DNA from: Alphaproteobacteria bacterium UBA2903
Lineage (GTDB): Bacteria; Pseudomonadota; Alphaproteobacteria; CAAGCB01; CAG-977
Assembly: GCA_002349565.1 (NCBI GenBank)
Contig: DEDN01000016.1
Span: 67,191-86,428, forward strand
Length of the DNA stretch: 19,238 nucleotides
Direction of reading: 5' to 3'
Shown one piece after another: positions 1 through 8,057 of this stretch; position 1 is the stretch's first letter; every line of letters starts with the position of its first letter. Both the position numbers and the translations under genes were made by a program. The notes under the pieces are model-generated. The model searched no databases and was not told the DNA's origin. It saw nothing but the letters and a program-made list of their open reading frames with translations.

Positions 1-3000
1 CGCCGACGCCTTCGACAACCGCCAAAGCGCCGCTGTTTCTGACGGCGAACCGTTCGCCCGCCATACCGCAGAAATACGCTTCGCCGCCCGTCGCGCCGTA
101 CAAAGCGACGTTGCCGACAATCACGTTTTCATGGGGCATAAAGTCGACGTTCGGCGGATGACGCACAATGATTTTTCCGCCCGACAGCCCTTTGCCGACA
201 TAGTCGTTCGCTTCGCCGTTGACGCGAATGGTGACGCCTTTTGCCAAAAACGCGCCCAAGCTTTGTCCCGCAGAACCCGATAATTCCAGAGTTATGGAAT
301 CATCCTCCAAACCGTCCGCGCCGCAGCGTTTGACGACCGCGCCGCTCAGCCGCGCGCCGACCGTTCTGTCCGTGTTGCGCACGGGCAGCGTAAAGGCGGC
401 TTTCAGCCCCGTTTTCACCGTATTTTCAATCATCGGCAGCAACGCGGTGTCAAAGCTTTTTTCCGCTTCGGCGGACGCGACGAAATGCCGCGTGCCGTCT
501 TTGGGCATTGCCAGCAGACGCGCGAAATCGATGCCCTGCGCCTTGCCTGTTTTTTTGGCGGGATCTTGCTCCAAGCAATCCGCGCGCCCGATCATATCGT
601 CAACGGTCTTAAAGCCCAGCTGCGCCATATATTCACGCATTTCTTCGGCGATAAAACGCAGATAGTTGATGATGTATTCGGGCTTTCCGTCAAACCGCGC
701 GCGCAGTTCGGGATTTTGCGTCGCCAATCCCATGGGGCAGGTGTCCAAGTGACATTTTCTGTCCATACAGCACCCCAGCGTAATCAGCAAAGCCGTGCCG
801 AAGCCGTATTCTTCCGCCCCCAGCAAAGCCGCCACCGCCAAATCGCGTCCCGTTTTCAGCTGACCGTCGGTCTGGATTTTAATCCGCCCGCGCAGTCCGT
901 TCGCGATTAAAGCCTGCTGTGTTTCGGCAACGCCGATTTCCCACGGCAACCCCGCATGACGAATCGCCGTCATCGGCGACGCGCCCGTCCCGCCGTCATA
1001 GCCCGCAATGGTTACCACGTCGGCTTTGGCTTTCGCAACGCCCGAAGCAATCGTCCCAACGCCCGCTTTTGCAACAAGCTTCACGGATATTTTCGCGTTC
1101 GGATTGACCATTTTCAAATCGAAAATCAGCTGAGCCAAATCTTCGATGGAATAAATGTCGTGATGCGGCGGGGGCGAAATCAGCGAAACGCCGCTGACCG
1201 TGTGACGGATGCGGGCGATTTCCTCGGTCACTTTGTGCGCGGGCAACTGTCCGCCCTCGCCCGGTTTTGCGCCTTGCGCCAACTTGATTTGCAATTCTTC
1301 GGCGTTGACCAGATATTCGGTCGTCACCCCGAAACGTCCCGACGCGATTTGCTTGATTTTGGAACAAATGTCGTTGCCGTCAGGCTTGGTGTAAAAGCGG
1401 TACGGGTCTTCGCCGCCTTCGCCCGAATTGCTGCGCGCGCCGATGCGGTTCATCGCGATTGCAATCGTTTCATGCGTTTCGCGGTTAATCGACCCCATGG
1501 ACATCGCGGCGGAAACAAAGCGTTTCATAATGTTTTCGGCGGGTTCGACTTCGGCAATGTCAATCGGCGTTCCCGCTTTGAACCGCAGCAAAGCCCGCAA
1601 AGTCAGCGGGTCGCGGTTTTCAATCAGCGCGCTGTATTGCTTGTAAAGCGCATAATCGTTTTCCCGCACCGCTTTTTTCAGCATAGCCATGGCTTGCGGC
1701 GTCCACAAGTGTTCTTCGCCGCCCCTTTGCAAGCGGTAATCGCCGCCGACGTTCAATTCGGGTTCGGGCGATTCGTCGAAAGCCCTGTGATGACGCGCCG
1801 CGCAATCCCGCGCGATATCGTCCAAACCGATGCCGCCGATGGCGGACGACGTACCTGTAAAGTGCTTGTCAATCAAAGCTTTGCCCAAACCGACAGCCTC
1901 GAACACCTGCGATCCCCAGAAACTGCGCACGGTCGAAATGCCGACTCGGCTGAAGCATTTGAGCAATCCTTTTTTCAGCGCGGTCAAATAAGCGAATTCG
2001 GCTTCTTCGGGTGTTTTTGTTTTTTCCAGCTCGCCGTTTTCCGCCATGGCGCGCACGGTTTGCAAAGCGATTGCGGGACAAACCGCGTTTGCGCCGAACG
2101 CAATCAGCTGAGCAAAGTGAATGACCTCGCGCGCTTCGCCCGTTTCGGCGATAATGCCCGCTTTGTAGCGCAAACCTTTGCGAATCAGGAAATGGTGCAA
2201 CCCCGAAACCGCCAGCAAAGCGGGAATCGGCGTATGGTTTTTGTCGCACTCAAGGTCGCTGAGAATCAGAATATCCGCGCCGTTTTGAACAGCGTTTTCG
2301 GCTTTCGCGAACAAATCGTCCAACGCGGCGTTCAGCCCCTCGCCGCCCTTTGAAGCGTCGAATACGGCGTTCAGCCGCACGGATTTGATGTCTTCGTTTT
2401 CGATTTTTTCCAAATGCGCCAACAAAGCGGGTTCCAAAATCGGCGACGTCAGTTTCAGCCGTCTGAAATGCCCCGCCGTTTCGGTCAAGAGGTTCTTTTC
2501 CCGCCCGATAAAGCTCATCAGGCTCATCACCAATTCTTCGCGCAAGGGGTCGATGGGCGGGTTGGTGACCTGCGCGAACTGCTGTTTGAAATAGCTGAAC
2601 AGCAGCTGCGGACGGTGCGACAAAACGGCAAGCGGCGCGTCGTAGCCCATTGAACCGACGGGTTCCTGCGCGTTTGACGCCATGGGGTTCAAAATCAGCT
2701 TCAATTCCTCTGCCGTATAGCCGAATTCGTTTTGATACCGCTTCAGCGTTTCAACATCCGTCGCTTTATCGGCGGCGGGAGCATAAAGCGTGTTGATTTG
2801 AATGCGGTTTTCGCGAACCCAGTGGCGGTACGGATTCTGACGCGAGATTTTACCCTTGATTTCGCTGTCGGACACGATTCTTTTCTGCCGCAAATCGACC
2901 AGAAACATCTTGCCGGGGGTCAGTTTGCCGCGCACGCGGATATTGTTCGGCGCAACGTCGATAACGCCCGCTTCGCTTGCCATAATGACGAATCCGTCCT

Positions 3001-4168
3001 TGGTCACCGTATAGCGGCAGGGACGCAGTCCGTTCCTGTCCAGCAATCCGCCGACATAGTTGCGCCCGTCCGTGAACACCATCGCCGCGGGTCCGTCCCA
3101 CGGCTCCATAATCGACGCGTGATATTCGTAAAACGCGCGCTTGTCCTCGCTCATCACGAATTTGTCGCCGAACGCTTCGGGCACCATCATCATCATCGCG
3201 TGCGGAATCGACCGCCCCGTAACCGTCAGCATTTCCAAAACGTTGTCGAAAATCATCGTGTCCGACCCCGTTTCGTCAATCACGGGCTTGATGTTTTCGA
3301 TTTCCGCGCCGAACGCGTCGCTGGCGAGGTTCGGCTCAATCGCCCTGATATGGTTGACGTTGCCGCGCAAAGTGTTGATTTCGCCGTTGTGAGCGACCGC
3401 GCGGAACGGCTGAGCCATGCGCCATGTCGGCAAAGTGTTCGTACTGTAGCGCGAATGGGCGATGCAGAACGCGGCGGCAAAGTCCTCATCCTTTAAATCC
3501 GTGTAAAATTCCGCCATGTGCGACCCCGCGACCAGCCCTTTGTAAACAATGGTGCGCGGCGACAGGGAGCAAACGTAAAACTGGGACAAATCCTTGTCCT
3601 TGACGGCTTTGATTTCTTTTTCGACCGTTTTGCGGATTAAATAAAGCTTGCGAATGAACTCCTGTTCGTTCATCCCGCCGCTTGCCAGAAAGATTTGCTT
3701 GAACACCGGCACGGTTTTCGCCGCGATTTCGCCCAGCAGGGAAAAATCGACGGGAACGTCGCGTTCGCCGATGTAGCGGCAGCCGTACTTTTCCGCCGTA
3801 ATGCGCAAAGCGCGCAGACAGACGACGGCATCGTCGGCGTCAGAGGGCAAAAACACCTGCCCCACCGCGTATTCGCCCGTTTTGGGCAAAGCGAACGGAA
3901 CGGATTTTCTGAAAAACCCGTCGGGCAGCTGCACCATGATTCCCGCGCCGTCGCTGGTTTTGCCGTCCGCGCCGATGGCGCAGCGGTGTTCCAGATTGCT
4001 TAAAATCGTAATGCCTTTGCGCACCAAATCGTGTTCGGGTTTGGCGTTCAGATTGACGATAAAGCCGATACCGCAGTTTTCATGCTCCAAATTCGGATTG
4101 TAAAGCCCGAATTCGCGGGGTTCGCCCGCAGCGTTGCATGTAAAACCGTTTATCGTTTGTGTCGTCAT
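1..4168 (-). CDS. gltB: Glutamate synthase, large (alpha) subunit, C-terminus cut by window edge
   Basis: This is the large subunit of NADPH-type glutamate synthase (GOGAT), which takes the amide of glutamine, channels the ammonia to 2-oxoglutarate and makes glutamate in the cytoplasm. The start is the ATG at 4168-4166, preceded by a GGAGG ribosome-binding site. The context HENCGIGF puts the class II amidotransferase nucleophile at Cys32, so a 31-residue propeptide would be removed. Glutaminase signatures RYSTNT and HNGEIN follow near residues 235-265. The FMN/2-oxoglutarate domain contains GYDGGTGASP, and Cys1133, Cys1139 and Cys1144 have the C-x5-C-x4-C spacing of the 3Fe-4S ligands. The C-terminal GXGXG beta-helix domain has begun (NSGALAVVEGVG) when the sequence runs out after 1389 codons; family members are about 1500 residues, so roughly 100-120 are missing. 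gltD would be expected beyond the left edge but cannot be seen. slyX lies 86 bp upstream on the same strand. Confidence 0.97.
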   Translation of the reverse strand, partial: MTTQTINGFTCNAAGEPREFGLYNPNLEHENCGIGFIVNLNAKPEHDLVRKGITILSNLEHRCAIGADGKTSDGAGIMVQLPDGFFRKSVPFALPKTGEYAVGQVFLPSDADDAVVCLRALRITAEKYGCRYIGERDVPVDFSLLGEIAAKTVPVFKQIFLASGGMNEQEFIRKLYLIRKTVEKEIKAVKDKDLSQFYVCSLSPRTIVYKGLVAGSHMAEFYTDLKDEDFAAAFCIAHSRYSTNTLPTWRMAQPFRAVAHNGEINTLRGNVNHIRAIEPNLASDAFGAEIENIKPVIDETGSDTMIFDNVLEMLTVTGRSIPHAMMMMVPEAFGDKFVMSEDKRAFYEYHASIMEPWDGPAAMVFTDGRNYVGGLLDRNGLRPCRYTVTKDGFVIMASEAGVIDVAPNNIRVRGKLTPGKMFLVDLRQKRIVSDSEIKGKISRQNPYRHWVRENRIQINTLYAPAADKATDVETLKRYQNEFGYTAEELKLILNPMASNAQEPVGSMGYDAPLAVLSHRPQLLFSYFKQQFAQVTNPPIDPLREELVMSLMSFIGREKNLLTETAGHFRRLKLTSPILEPALLAHLEKIENEDIKSVRLNAVFDASKGGEGLNAALDDLFAKAENAVQNGADILILSDLECDKNHTPIPALLAVSGLHHFLIRKGLRYKAGIIAETGEAREVIHFAQLIAFGANAVCPAIALQTVRAMAENGELEKTKTPEEAEFAYLTALKKGLLKCFSRVGISTVRSFWGSQVFEAVGLGKALIDKHFTGTSSAIGGIGLDDIARDCAARHHRAFDESPEPELNVGGDYRLQRGGEEHLWTPQAMAMLKKAVRENDYALYKQYSALIENRDPLTLRALLRFKAGTPIDIAEVEPAENIMKRFVSAAMSMGSINRETHETIAIAMNRIGARSNSGEGGEDPYRFYTKPDGNDICSKIKQIASGRFGVTTEYLVNAEELQIKLAQGAKPGEGGQLPAHKVTEEIARIRHTVSGVSLISPPPHHDIYSIEDLAQLIFDLKMVNPNAKISVKLVAKAGVGTIASGVAKAKADVVTIAGYDGGTGASPMTAIRHAGLPWEIGVAETQQALIANGLRGRIKIQTDGQLKTGRDLAVAALLGAEEYGFGTALLITLGCCMDRKCHLDTCPMGLATQNPELRARFDGKPEYIINYLRFIAEEMREYMAQLGFKTVDDMIGRADCLEQDPAKKTGKAQGIDFARLLAMPKDGTRHFVASAEAEKSFDTALLPMIENTVKTGLKAAFTLPVRNTDRTVGARLSGAVVKRCGADGLEDDSITLELSGSAGQSLGAFLAKGVTIRVNGEANDYVGKGLSGGKIIVRHPPNVDFMPHENVIVGNVALYGATGGEAYFCGMAGERFAVRNSGALAVVEGVG

Positions 4169-4176
4169 GAAAGCCT

Positions 4177-4200
4177 CCGCTTGTTTTGATACAAAAGCGG
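4177..4200 (-). promoter_or_regulatory. Hairpin overlapping the gltB ribosome-binding site
   Basis: On the plus strand CCGC (4177-4180) pairs with GCGG (4197-4200) and TTTTG (4184-4188) with CAAAA (4192-4196), leaving a 3-nt bulge and a 3-nt loop. The gltB Shine-Dalgarno GGAGG is the complement of 4174-4178, so the outer stem covers two of its bases. It could lower gltB translation, but it is short and no other evidence supports a role. Confidence 0.3.
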
Positions 4201-4254
4201 GGGAAAGATACACTTTTTTGACGGCTTTTTACAGCGGAAAATGCAGTTTTTTCA

Positions 4255-4464
4255 TCAATAATGCGGCGGCGGGACTTCTTCGGACAAAGGACGGACGAAT
4301 TCGCCGGCGCCGTGCAGTTCCAAAAAGCGCACTTCCTTTTCCAAACGGTCGATGGTCAGCGCCTGTTCGGCGACGATTTGGTTCAAGTCTTTCAGCGTGC
4401 GGTCGAAATCCGCGACAAACATTTCCAAAGCGATAAAGCGTTCTTCGGTTTCAATATCGGTCAT
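4255..4464 (-). CDS. slyX: SlyX-family small coiled-coil protein
   Basis: This 69-residue protein has the SlyX layout: an acidic N-terminus, a heptad-patterned helix (LEMFVADFDRTL through LEKEVRFLE) and the diagnostic C-terminal PPPHY. SlyX proteins are small, probably oligomeric coiled coils of unknown biochemical role, first named from an E. coli gene next to slyD. The ATG at 4464-4462 is chosen because it has an AGAAGGAGA ribosome-binding site 6-7 nt upstream and gives the normal family length; the same frame stays open far upstream, but that part is antisense to the M20 peptidase gene. It sits 86 bp upstream of gltB on the same strand with no convincing terminator between, so the two may be cotranscribed. 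Confidence 0.88.
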   Translation of the reverse strand: MTDIETEERFIALEMFVADFDRTLKDLNQIVAEQALTIDRLEKEVRFLELHGAGEFVRPLSEEVPPPHY

Positions 4465-4487
4465 GGGCAATTCTCCTTCTATCCTCT

Positions 4488-4516
4488 TTTGTAGCTTCAC
4501 AAACCGCAAATAACAA
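4488..4516 (-). promoter_or_regulatory. Possible slyX-gltB promoter
   Basis: Read on the minus strand, TTGTTA (4516-4511) and TACAAA (4493-4488) are separated by 17 nt, a 4/6 plus 4/6 match to the housekeeping sigma consensus. The -10 would lie about 24 nt upstream of the slyX start. This is a weak match in an A/T-rich divergent spacer. Confidence 0.25.
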
Positions 4517-4524
4517 GTCATCAC

Positions 4525-4553
4525 TTGAGATAGTTTCAAAAAAGGGATACCCT
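4525..4553 (+). promoter_or_regulatory. Possible promoter of the M20 peptidase gene
   Basis: TTGAGA (4525-4530, 5/6 match to -35) is followed after 17 nt by TACCCT (4548-4553, 3/6 match to -10), about 22 nt before the start codon. The -10 half is poor but the spacing and position are right. Confidence 0.35.
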
Positions 4554-4575
4554 GCACAAAAAAAGAGAGGTCACC

Positions 4576-5763
4576 ATGTCTGATTTGATTAACTTGTTCC
4601 GCACTTTGGCAAAAATTCCGTCCCCGTCCATGCGCGAAGACGCCGTCGCCGAAAAAATCATGTCTTTTTTCACCGAAAACGGCATTGATTGCCGCCGCGA
4701 CGAAACGGGCAACGTCTACGCCCGCGTTCCCGCGACCGATTCGGCGAAAAAGCCCGTCATGCTGTCCGCGCACATGGATGTCGTGGGCGACGACCGCCCC
4801 GTGCATATCGTTGAAAAAGACGGCTTTATCGAAACCGACAAAACCCGCACTTTGGGCGCCGACGACAAAGCGGGCGTTTCGTGCGCCATGATGCTGGCGA
4901 AAGAAACGGCTGCCGACAAAACGCTGAAGCACGGCGGGCTGGAAATCGTGTTCACCCGCGACGAAGAACAAAATATGACGGGCGCGCGCAACATCAACTA
5001 TAAAACGCTGGAATCCGAACACATCCTTGTTTTGGACGGCGACCGTTTGGGCGAACTGCAAATCGCGGGCGCGGGCTATACCAAAATGACGCTGTCCGTC
5101 ACAGGCACGAAAGGCGGTCATTCGGGCATCGACATCGCCGATACGTCGCGCGTCAACGCGGTCAAGCTGCTGGCAGAAATCATGGCTCAAATTCCGCAAG
5201 GCGTTTACAAGCAAGACGAAACGGGCGTCGTCACGTCGATTAACGCGGGCGCAATCGCGGCGGGCGGATTGAAGAACATTCAAACCGACAAGCAGGGCGC
5301 GGCGTTTATGGCGGAACTGGCTGACAAAGCGATGACGAATATGATTAACACGGACGCTTTCGCCGTTTATTCGATTCGCAGTTCCGATTTGAAAAACGAA
5401 GAACAACTGCACCGCGACATCGAATCGATTGTCGCAAAGTTCAAGGACAAAGCCGACGTTTCCGTTGTCTTCAAGCGCAACCTGCCGCCGTTTGAGCGTT
5501 CCGCCGACGAAACGGTAACGATTGCCGCGCGCAAAGCCGCCGAAACCGCGAACGTCCCGTTGACCGTGTCGTCGTTTCACGCCGCGGCGGAAACGCACCT
5601 GTACGCAACGGAAACGAACAAGTCGGGCGTTGTGTTCAAACCCGTTTTGCTGGGTATCGCAAACATCTACAACATGCATTCCGCCGACGAAAAAATCGAA
5701 CGCGAATCCCTTGTCAAAGGCTATGCTTTATTGAAAGAAATCTTCAAACAAATCAACGCTTAA
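4576..5763 (+). CDS. M20-family metallopeptidase, PepT-like (tripeptidase type)
   Basis: The 395-residue product is a cytoplasmic di-zinc aminopeptidase of the M20 clan, closest in motif pattern to tripeptidase PepT and PepT-like proteins, which trim N-terminal residues from short peptides. Metal and catalytic motifs are all present: SAHMDVV (His66, Asp68), LGADDKAG (bridging Asp96), FTRDEEQ (Glu130/Glu131), LDGD (Asp154) and NMHSADE (His368). GTKGGHSGIDI marks the inserted dimerisation (lid) domain. There is no signal peptide. The ATG has an AAGAGAGG ribosome-binding site. The HAD phosphatase gene begins 56 bp downstream on the same strand. The exact peptide substrate cannot be told from sequence, and a dipeptidase or PepT-like YqjE assignment is also possible. 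Confidence 0.9.
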   Translation: MSDLINLFRTLAKIPSPSMREDAVAEKIMSFFTENGIDCRRDETGNVYARVPATDSAKKPVMLSAHMDVVGDDRPVHIVEKDGFIETDKTRTLGADDKAGVSCAMMLAKETAADKTLKHGGLEIVFTRDEEQNMTGARNINYKTLESEHILVLDGDRLGELQIAGAGYTKMTLSVTGTKGGHSGIDIADTSRVNAVKLLAEIMAQIPQGVYKQDETGVVTSINAGAIAAGGLKNIQTDKQGAAFMAELADKAMTNMINTDAFAVYSIRSSDLKNEEQLHRDIESIVAKFKDKADVSVVFKRNLPPFERSADETVTIAARKAAETANVPLTVSSFHAAAETHLYATETNKSGVVFKPVLLGIANIYNMHSADEKIERESLVKGYALLKEIFKQINA

Positions 5764-5769
5764 GCCTTT

Positions 5770-5798
5770 TTTAACCCGCTGTTGTTATCCTCTATAAT
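5770..5798 (+). promoter_or_regulatory. Candidate promoter of the HAD phosphatase gene
   Basis: A perfect TATAAT lies at 5793-5798. Seventeen bases upstream is TTTAAC (5770-5775), a weak -35. Transcription would begin near 5805, giving a leader of only about 15 nt. The -10 box lies just inside an inverted repeat (5781-5827). Confidence 0.4.
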
Positions 5799-5827
5799 CC
5801 GATAAAAAAGGATAAGAGGATGACAAC
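5781..5827. repeat. 13-bp inverted repeat spanning the HAD gene -10 box and start codon
   Basis: GTTGTTATCCTCT (5781-5793) and AGAGGATGACAAC (5815-5827) are complementary over 13 positions, with one T:G wobble as RNA. The 21-nt spacer holds most of the TATAAT box and the AAGG ribosome-binding site; the right arm contains the ATG at 5820-5822. It could be an operator, or in a readthrough transcript from the peptidase gene a stem that hides the start codon. Confidence 0.55.
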
Positions 5828-6521
5828 AAACGATTTGGGCGCGGTATTGGCGCATACGAAAAACTGGATTTTCGACTTGGACGACACGCTTTATCCGCCG
5901 TCCGAAGTCATTTACGCCCAAATGGCGCGGCGCATCCGCGATTATATCATGAAAACCGTCGGCGTCGACGAACAAACGGCAAGCGTCATTCAGAAAAGCT
6001 ATTACAAGCAATACGGCGCGACCGTTCACGGGTTGGTGCTGGAACATCATATCAGTCCCGCCGATTTTACCGACTATGTTCATCAGCTTGATTTGTCGTC
6101 GCTGAAGCCCGACCCGAAACTGCGCGCGGTTATGCAAGCTTTGCCGGGGCGGCGGTTCGTGTTCACCAACGGCGCGTACGAACACGCCGAACGCGTTTTA
6201 AAGCGCATCGGATTGGACGATTTGATAAACGGCATTTTTTCAATCCGCGAAGCGGGCTATATTCCCAAACCCGCGCTTGAAACCTATCAAAAAATGATAA
6301 AAGCGTTTAACATCAATCCCGCCGAAAGCATGATGTTCGACGACAACCAGCAAAACGTTCTGGGGGCAAAACGCGCGGGCATCAAAGGCGTTTGGATTTC
6401 GTCGAACGTTTCAAACAACAAGTACTGCATGGCGGATTGCGACGATTTCTGCGACTATCAAACCCCCGATTTGGTCACTTTTCTGACGCCGTACTTCGGC
6501 AACGCGAAACAAGCGTCCTAA
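5820..6521 (+). CDS. HAD-superfamily hydrolase, pyrimidine 5'-nucleotidase-like
   Basis: The 233-residue protein is a HAD subfamily IA phosphatase. Motif I is FDLDDTLY (nucleophile Asp19, acid/base Asp21), motif II FTNG (Thr116), motif III Lys150 in YIPKP, motif IV FDDN (Asp174/Asp175). The helical cap between motifs I and II and the phrase DLDDTLYPPS resemble pyrimidine 5'-nucleotidases of the yeast Sdt1 type, which dephosphorylate UMP/CMP or damaged nucleotides; in alphaproteobacteria such genes are commonly annotated this way. The substrate is inferred, not shown. The ATG is abutted by AGAGG, but a better-placed AAGG lies 8 nt upstream. The stop codon overlaps the stop of the convergent gene by 4 bp. 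Confidence 0.88.
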   Translation: MTTNDLGAVLAHTKNWIFDLDDTLYPPSEVIYAQMARRIRDYIMKTVGVDEQTASVIQKSYYKQYGATVHGLVLEHHISPADFTDYVHQLDLSSLKPDPKLRAVMQALPGRRFVFTNGAYEHAERVLKRIGLDDLINGIFSIREAGYIPKPALETYQKMIKAFNINPAESMMFDDNQQNVLGAKRAGIKGVWISSNVSNNKYCMADCDDFCDYQTPDLVTFLTPYFGNAKQAS

Positions 6522-6877
6522 AATTCCCGCCACGATTTGCCGTTCAGCAGCAAATCGACGGGCTTCGGCTCCCCGTATTTCGGCAAAGCAATCACCATTT
6601 CCGCCTTGACGGCCGAGGAACGCAAAACTGTTTCCAGCTCCCGCGCTTTGTTTTCGGGAACATAAAAGCGGCGAATGTCGTTACAGCAGTCTTTGTAAGG
6701 CGAATTTTCGGGATACAGCACTTGAATGCGCAAGTAATGCCCGCTCAGCAAATCGCGCGGATCGTAGCCTTCGACGGGCAGAACGATTTTTTCGGCGGTC
6801 GAAAGCGAAACCTGCAAAACAGACACCCAGCAAAACAGCGCGATTATCGGCAAAGCCAGTAAAATCTTTGTTTTCAT
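6518..6877 (-). CDS. GDYXXLXY-type membrane-anchored protein
   Basis: This 119-residue protein has one N-terminal hydrophobic segment (about residues 5-26) and then a small extracytoplasmic domain. DPRDLLSGHYLRIQV (residues 39-53) matches the signature of the GDYXXLXY family, with His in place of the Asp that names the family. A vicinal Cys64-Cys65 pair follows. Function is unknown. The family commonly sits next to DUF2157 membrane proteins, and here the two genes share an ATGA stop/start, which implies translational coupling and a common job at the inner membrane. Confidence 0.85.
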   Translation of the reverse strand: MKTKILLALPIIALFCWVSVLQVSLSTAEKIVLPVEGYDPRDLLSGHYLRIQVLYPENSPYKDCCNDIRRFYVPENKARELETVLRSSAVKAEMVIALPKYGEPKPVDLLLNGKSWREF

Positions 6878-7947
6878 TTCAGCCCCGCTTTCAGTTTCAA
6901 ATCGATTTTACGCCAGCCGACCGCCAGCCCCAAAATCACCATTCCCGTGAAAATCAGCCCGAACCCCGTCGACAGCAAAGTTCCGAACAGCTCCAGATAC
7001 GCCGCGAACAGCCGTATCCCCAAACACAGCGTCAGCATGCGGGAAAGCCCGACGGCTTTGGCTTGCGCGGCGGCAAAGACCAAACACACCAGCACGCACA
7101 GCTGAGCGGCAAACACGACAATCTGTTCGTTCACGCCGCCCAACACCGTTGCAAAAACAACGCAAACGGGATACAGGGATTTATACGGCGTTTTAAGGGC
7201 GTAAAGCACTCCCGCCGCCGCCGCTGCCCAAACCGCCATGGAAACAAAGCCGACCGCGGGAATGTTCCGATGCCACATGTAATCTGGATTCATCAGCGGC
7301 AGCACGGCGAATGCGGCGGAAAGCCACCGCACGGGGGTCAAAAAAACTTTCGCTTTGTCCGTCAGCAGCGTCGCCCCCCACACCGCCATAAAGAAAGCGG
7401 AAACACACAAAGAGCTTTCAAAGTATTCCGCCCAGAAATCGAACACCTTTTCGGCAAAGGGGGAAGTCAAAAAAGCACCGAAAACCGCGGCTTCCCACAA
7501 AAACCCGAAAAGCACTTTTTTCGTCAGCAGCATCGGCGGAAAAGACAGCGCGCTCCAAAACGCCAGCGTTTTCCACGTTTCGGACTGCAAATGGAAAATC
7601 TGCCCGACCAGCCCCATCGCCGCGAAAAACAAAATGCCCTGCGAAAACAGCAAAGCTTCAAATACGGCGGGCTTTTTACCCTGCACGCGCACGGCGGCAA
7701 CGGCGTTTGCGGCAAGCGCCGCAAACATCGCCGTCAGCTTCAAACCCGCGGGAATATCCTGCCAATTCGCCGCGACAATCGCGACAATGCCCAATCCGAC
7801 CGCGAACACGCCGACCAGCCCCAACGCCAGAAACGGCGACAAAACCGATTTGCGGTTTTGCTCGAATTCCAACACTTTTTCACCCTGTTCGGCGGTAATC
7901 AAATTCGCCCCGACCCAATCGGATATTTTGCGCGCCAGCGATGCCAT
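6874..7947 (-). CDS. DUF2157 multi-pass inner-membrane protein
   Basis: The 357-residue protein begins with a short soluble segment (ARKISDWVGANLITAEQGEKV, split here as the N-terminal 25 residues) typical of DUF2157, then shows about ten hydrophobic stretches from residue 37 to 345, including GLGIVAIVAANWQDIP near residues 51-66, a conserved DUF2157 feature. No enzymatic motif is visible and the function of the family is unknown. The ATG at 7947-7945 has GGAGG 7 nt upstream. It is transcribed divergently from the DUF3015 gene. Confidence 0.87.
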   Translation of the reverse strand: MASLARKISDWVGANLITAEQGEKVLEFEQNRKSVLSPFLALGLVGVFAVGLGIVAIVAANWQDIPAGLKLTAMFAALAANAVAAVRVQGKKPAVFEALLFSQGILFFAAMGLVGQIFHLQSETWKTLAFWSALSFPPMLLTKKVLFGFLWEAAVFGAFLTSPFAEKVFDFWAEYFESSLCVSAFFMAVWGATLLTDKAKVFLTPVRWLSAAFAVLPLMNPDYMWHRNIPAVGFVSMAVWAAAAAGVLYALKTPYKSLYPVCVVFATVLGGVNEQIVVFAAQLCVLVCLVFAAAQAKAVGLSRMLTLCLGIRLFAAYLELFGTLLSTGFGLIFTGMVILGLAVGWRKIDLKLKAGLK

Positions 7948-7990
7948 AAAAGGTCCTCCCCGTTTGTTTTATCAACGATAGCACGGATTT

Positions 7991-8004
7991 TTGTTTACAA
8001 ACAA
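7991..8004. repeat. Small palindrome TTGTTT-AC-AAACAA in a divergent spacer
   Basis: A perfect 6-2-6 inverted repeat lies in the 110-bp spacer between the DUF2157 and DUF3015 starts and overlaps the proposed -35 box of the DUF3015 promoter. It could be an operator. A related string, TGTTTACCAAACA, occurs at 13743-13755 in front of chpT and the pilin operon. Confidence 0.4.
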
Positions 8005-8023
8005 CGCCTTTTTAACGTACATT
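7994..8023 (+). promoter_or_regulatory. Candidate DUF3015 promoter
   Basis: TTTACA (7994-7999, 5/6 match) and TACATT (8018-8023, 4/6 match) are 18 nt apart, leaving a leader of about 28 nt before the start at 8058. Confidence 0.4.
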
Positions 8024-8057
8024 TTTGAAATCTGCTGACAGGAAAGGATACTAAATC

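Noticed and set aside
956..2353. 465-codon open frame on the plus strand (and a 254-codon one at 2732-3496)
   Set aside because: They are antisense to gltB, whose minus-strand translation matches the family across its whole length. The plus-strand products are Arg/Phe/Gln/His-rich with no domain pattern, as expected from the mirror of a biased codon set.
4465..5679. Upstream extension of the slyX frame to a 474-residue protein
   Set aside because: The extension is antisense to the M20 peptidase gene, is compositionally odd, and only the last 69 residues match SlyX; a good ribosome-binding site precedes the internal ATG at 4464.
5820..6521. HAD gene as phosphoglycolate phosphatase
   Set aside because: The motif I context (DLDDTLYPP) and cap pattern fit the pyrimidine 5'-nucleotidase branch better than Gph-type proteins, although substrate cannot be fixed from sequence.
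6868..8028. 386-codon open frame on the plus strand
   Set aside because: It mirrors the DUF2157 gene, which has clear membrane segments, a good start and a known partner gene. The plus-strand product is a Gln/Arg/His-rich low-complexity sequence.
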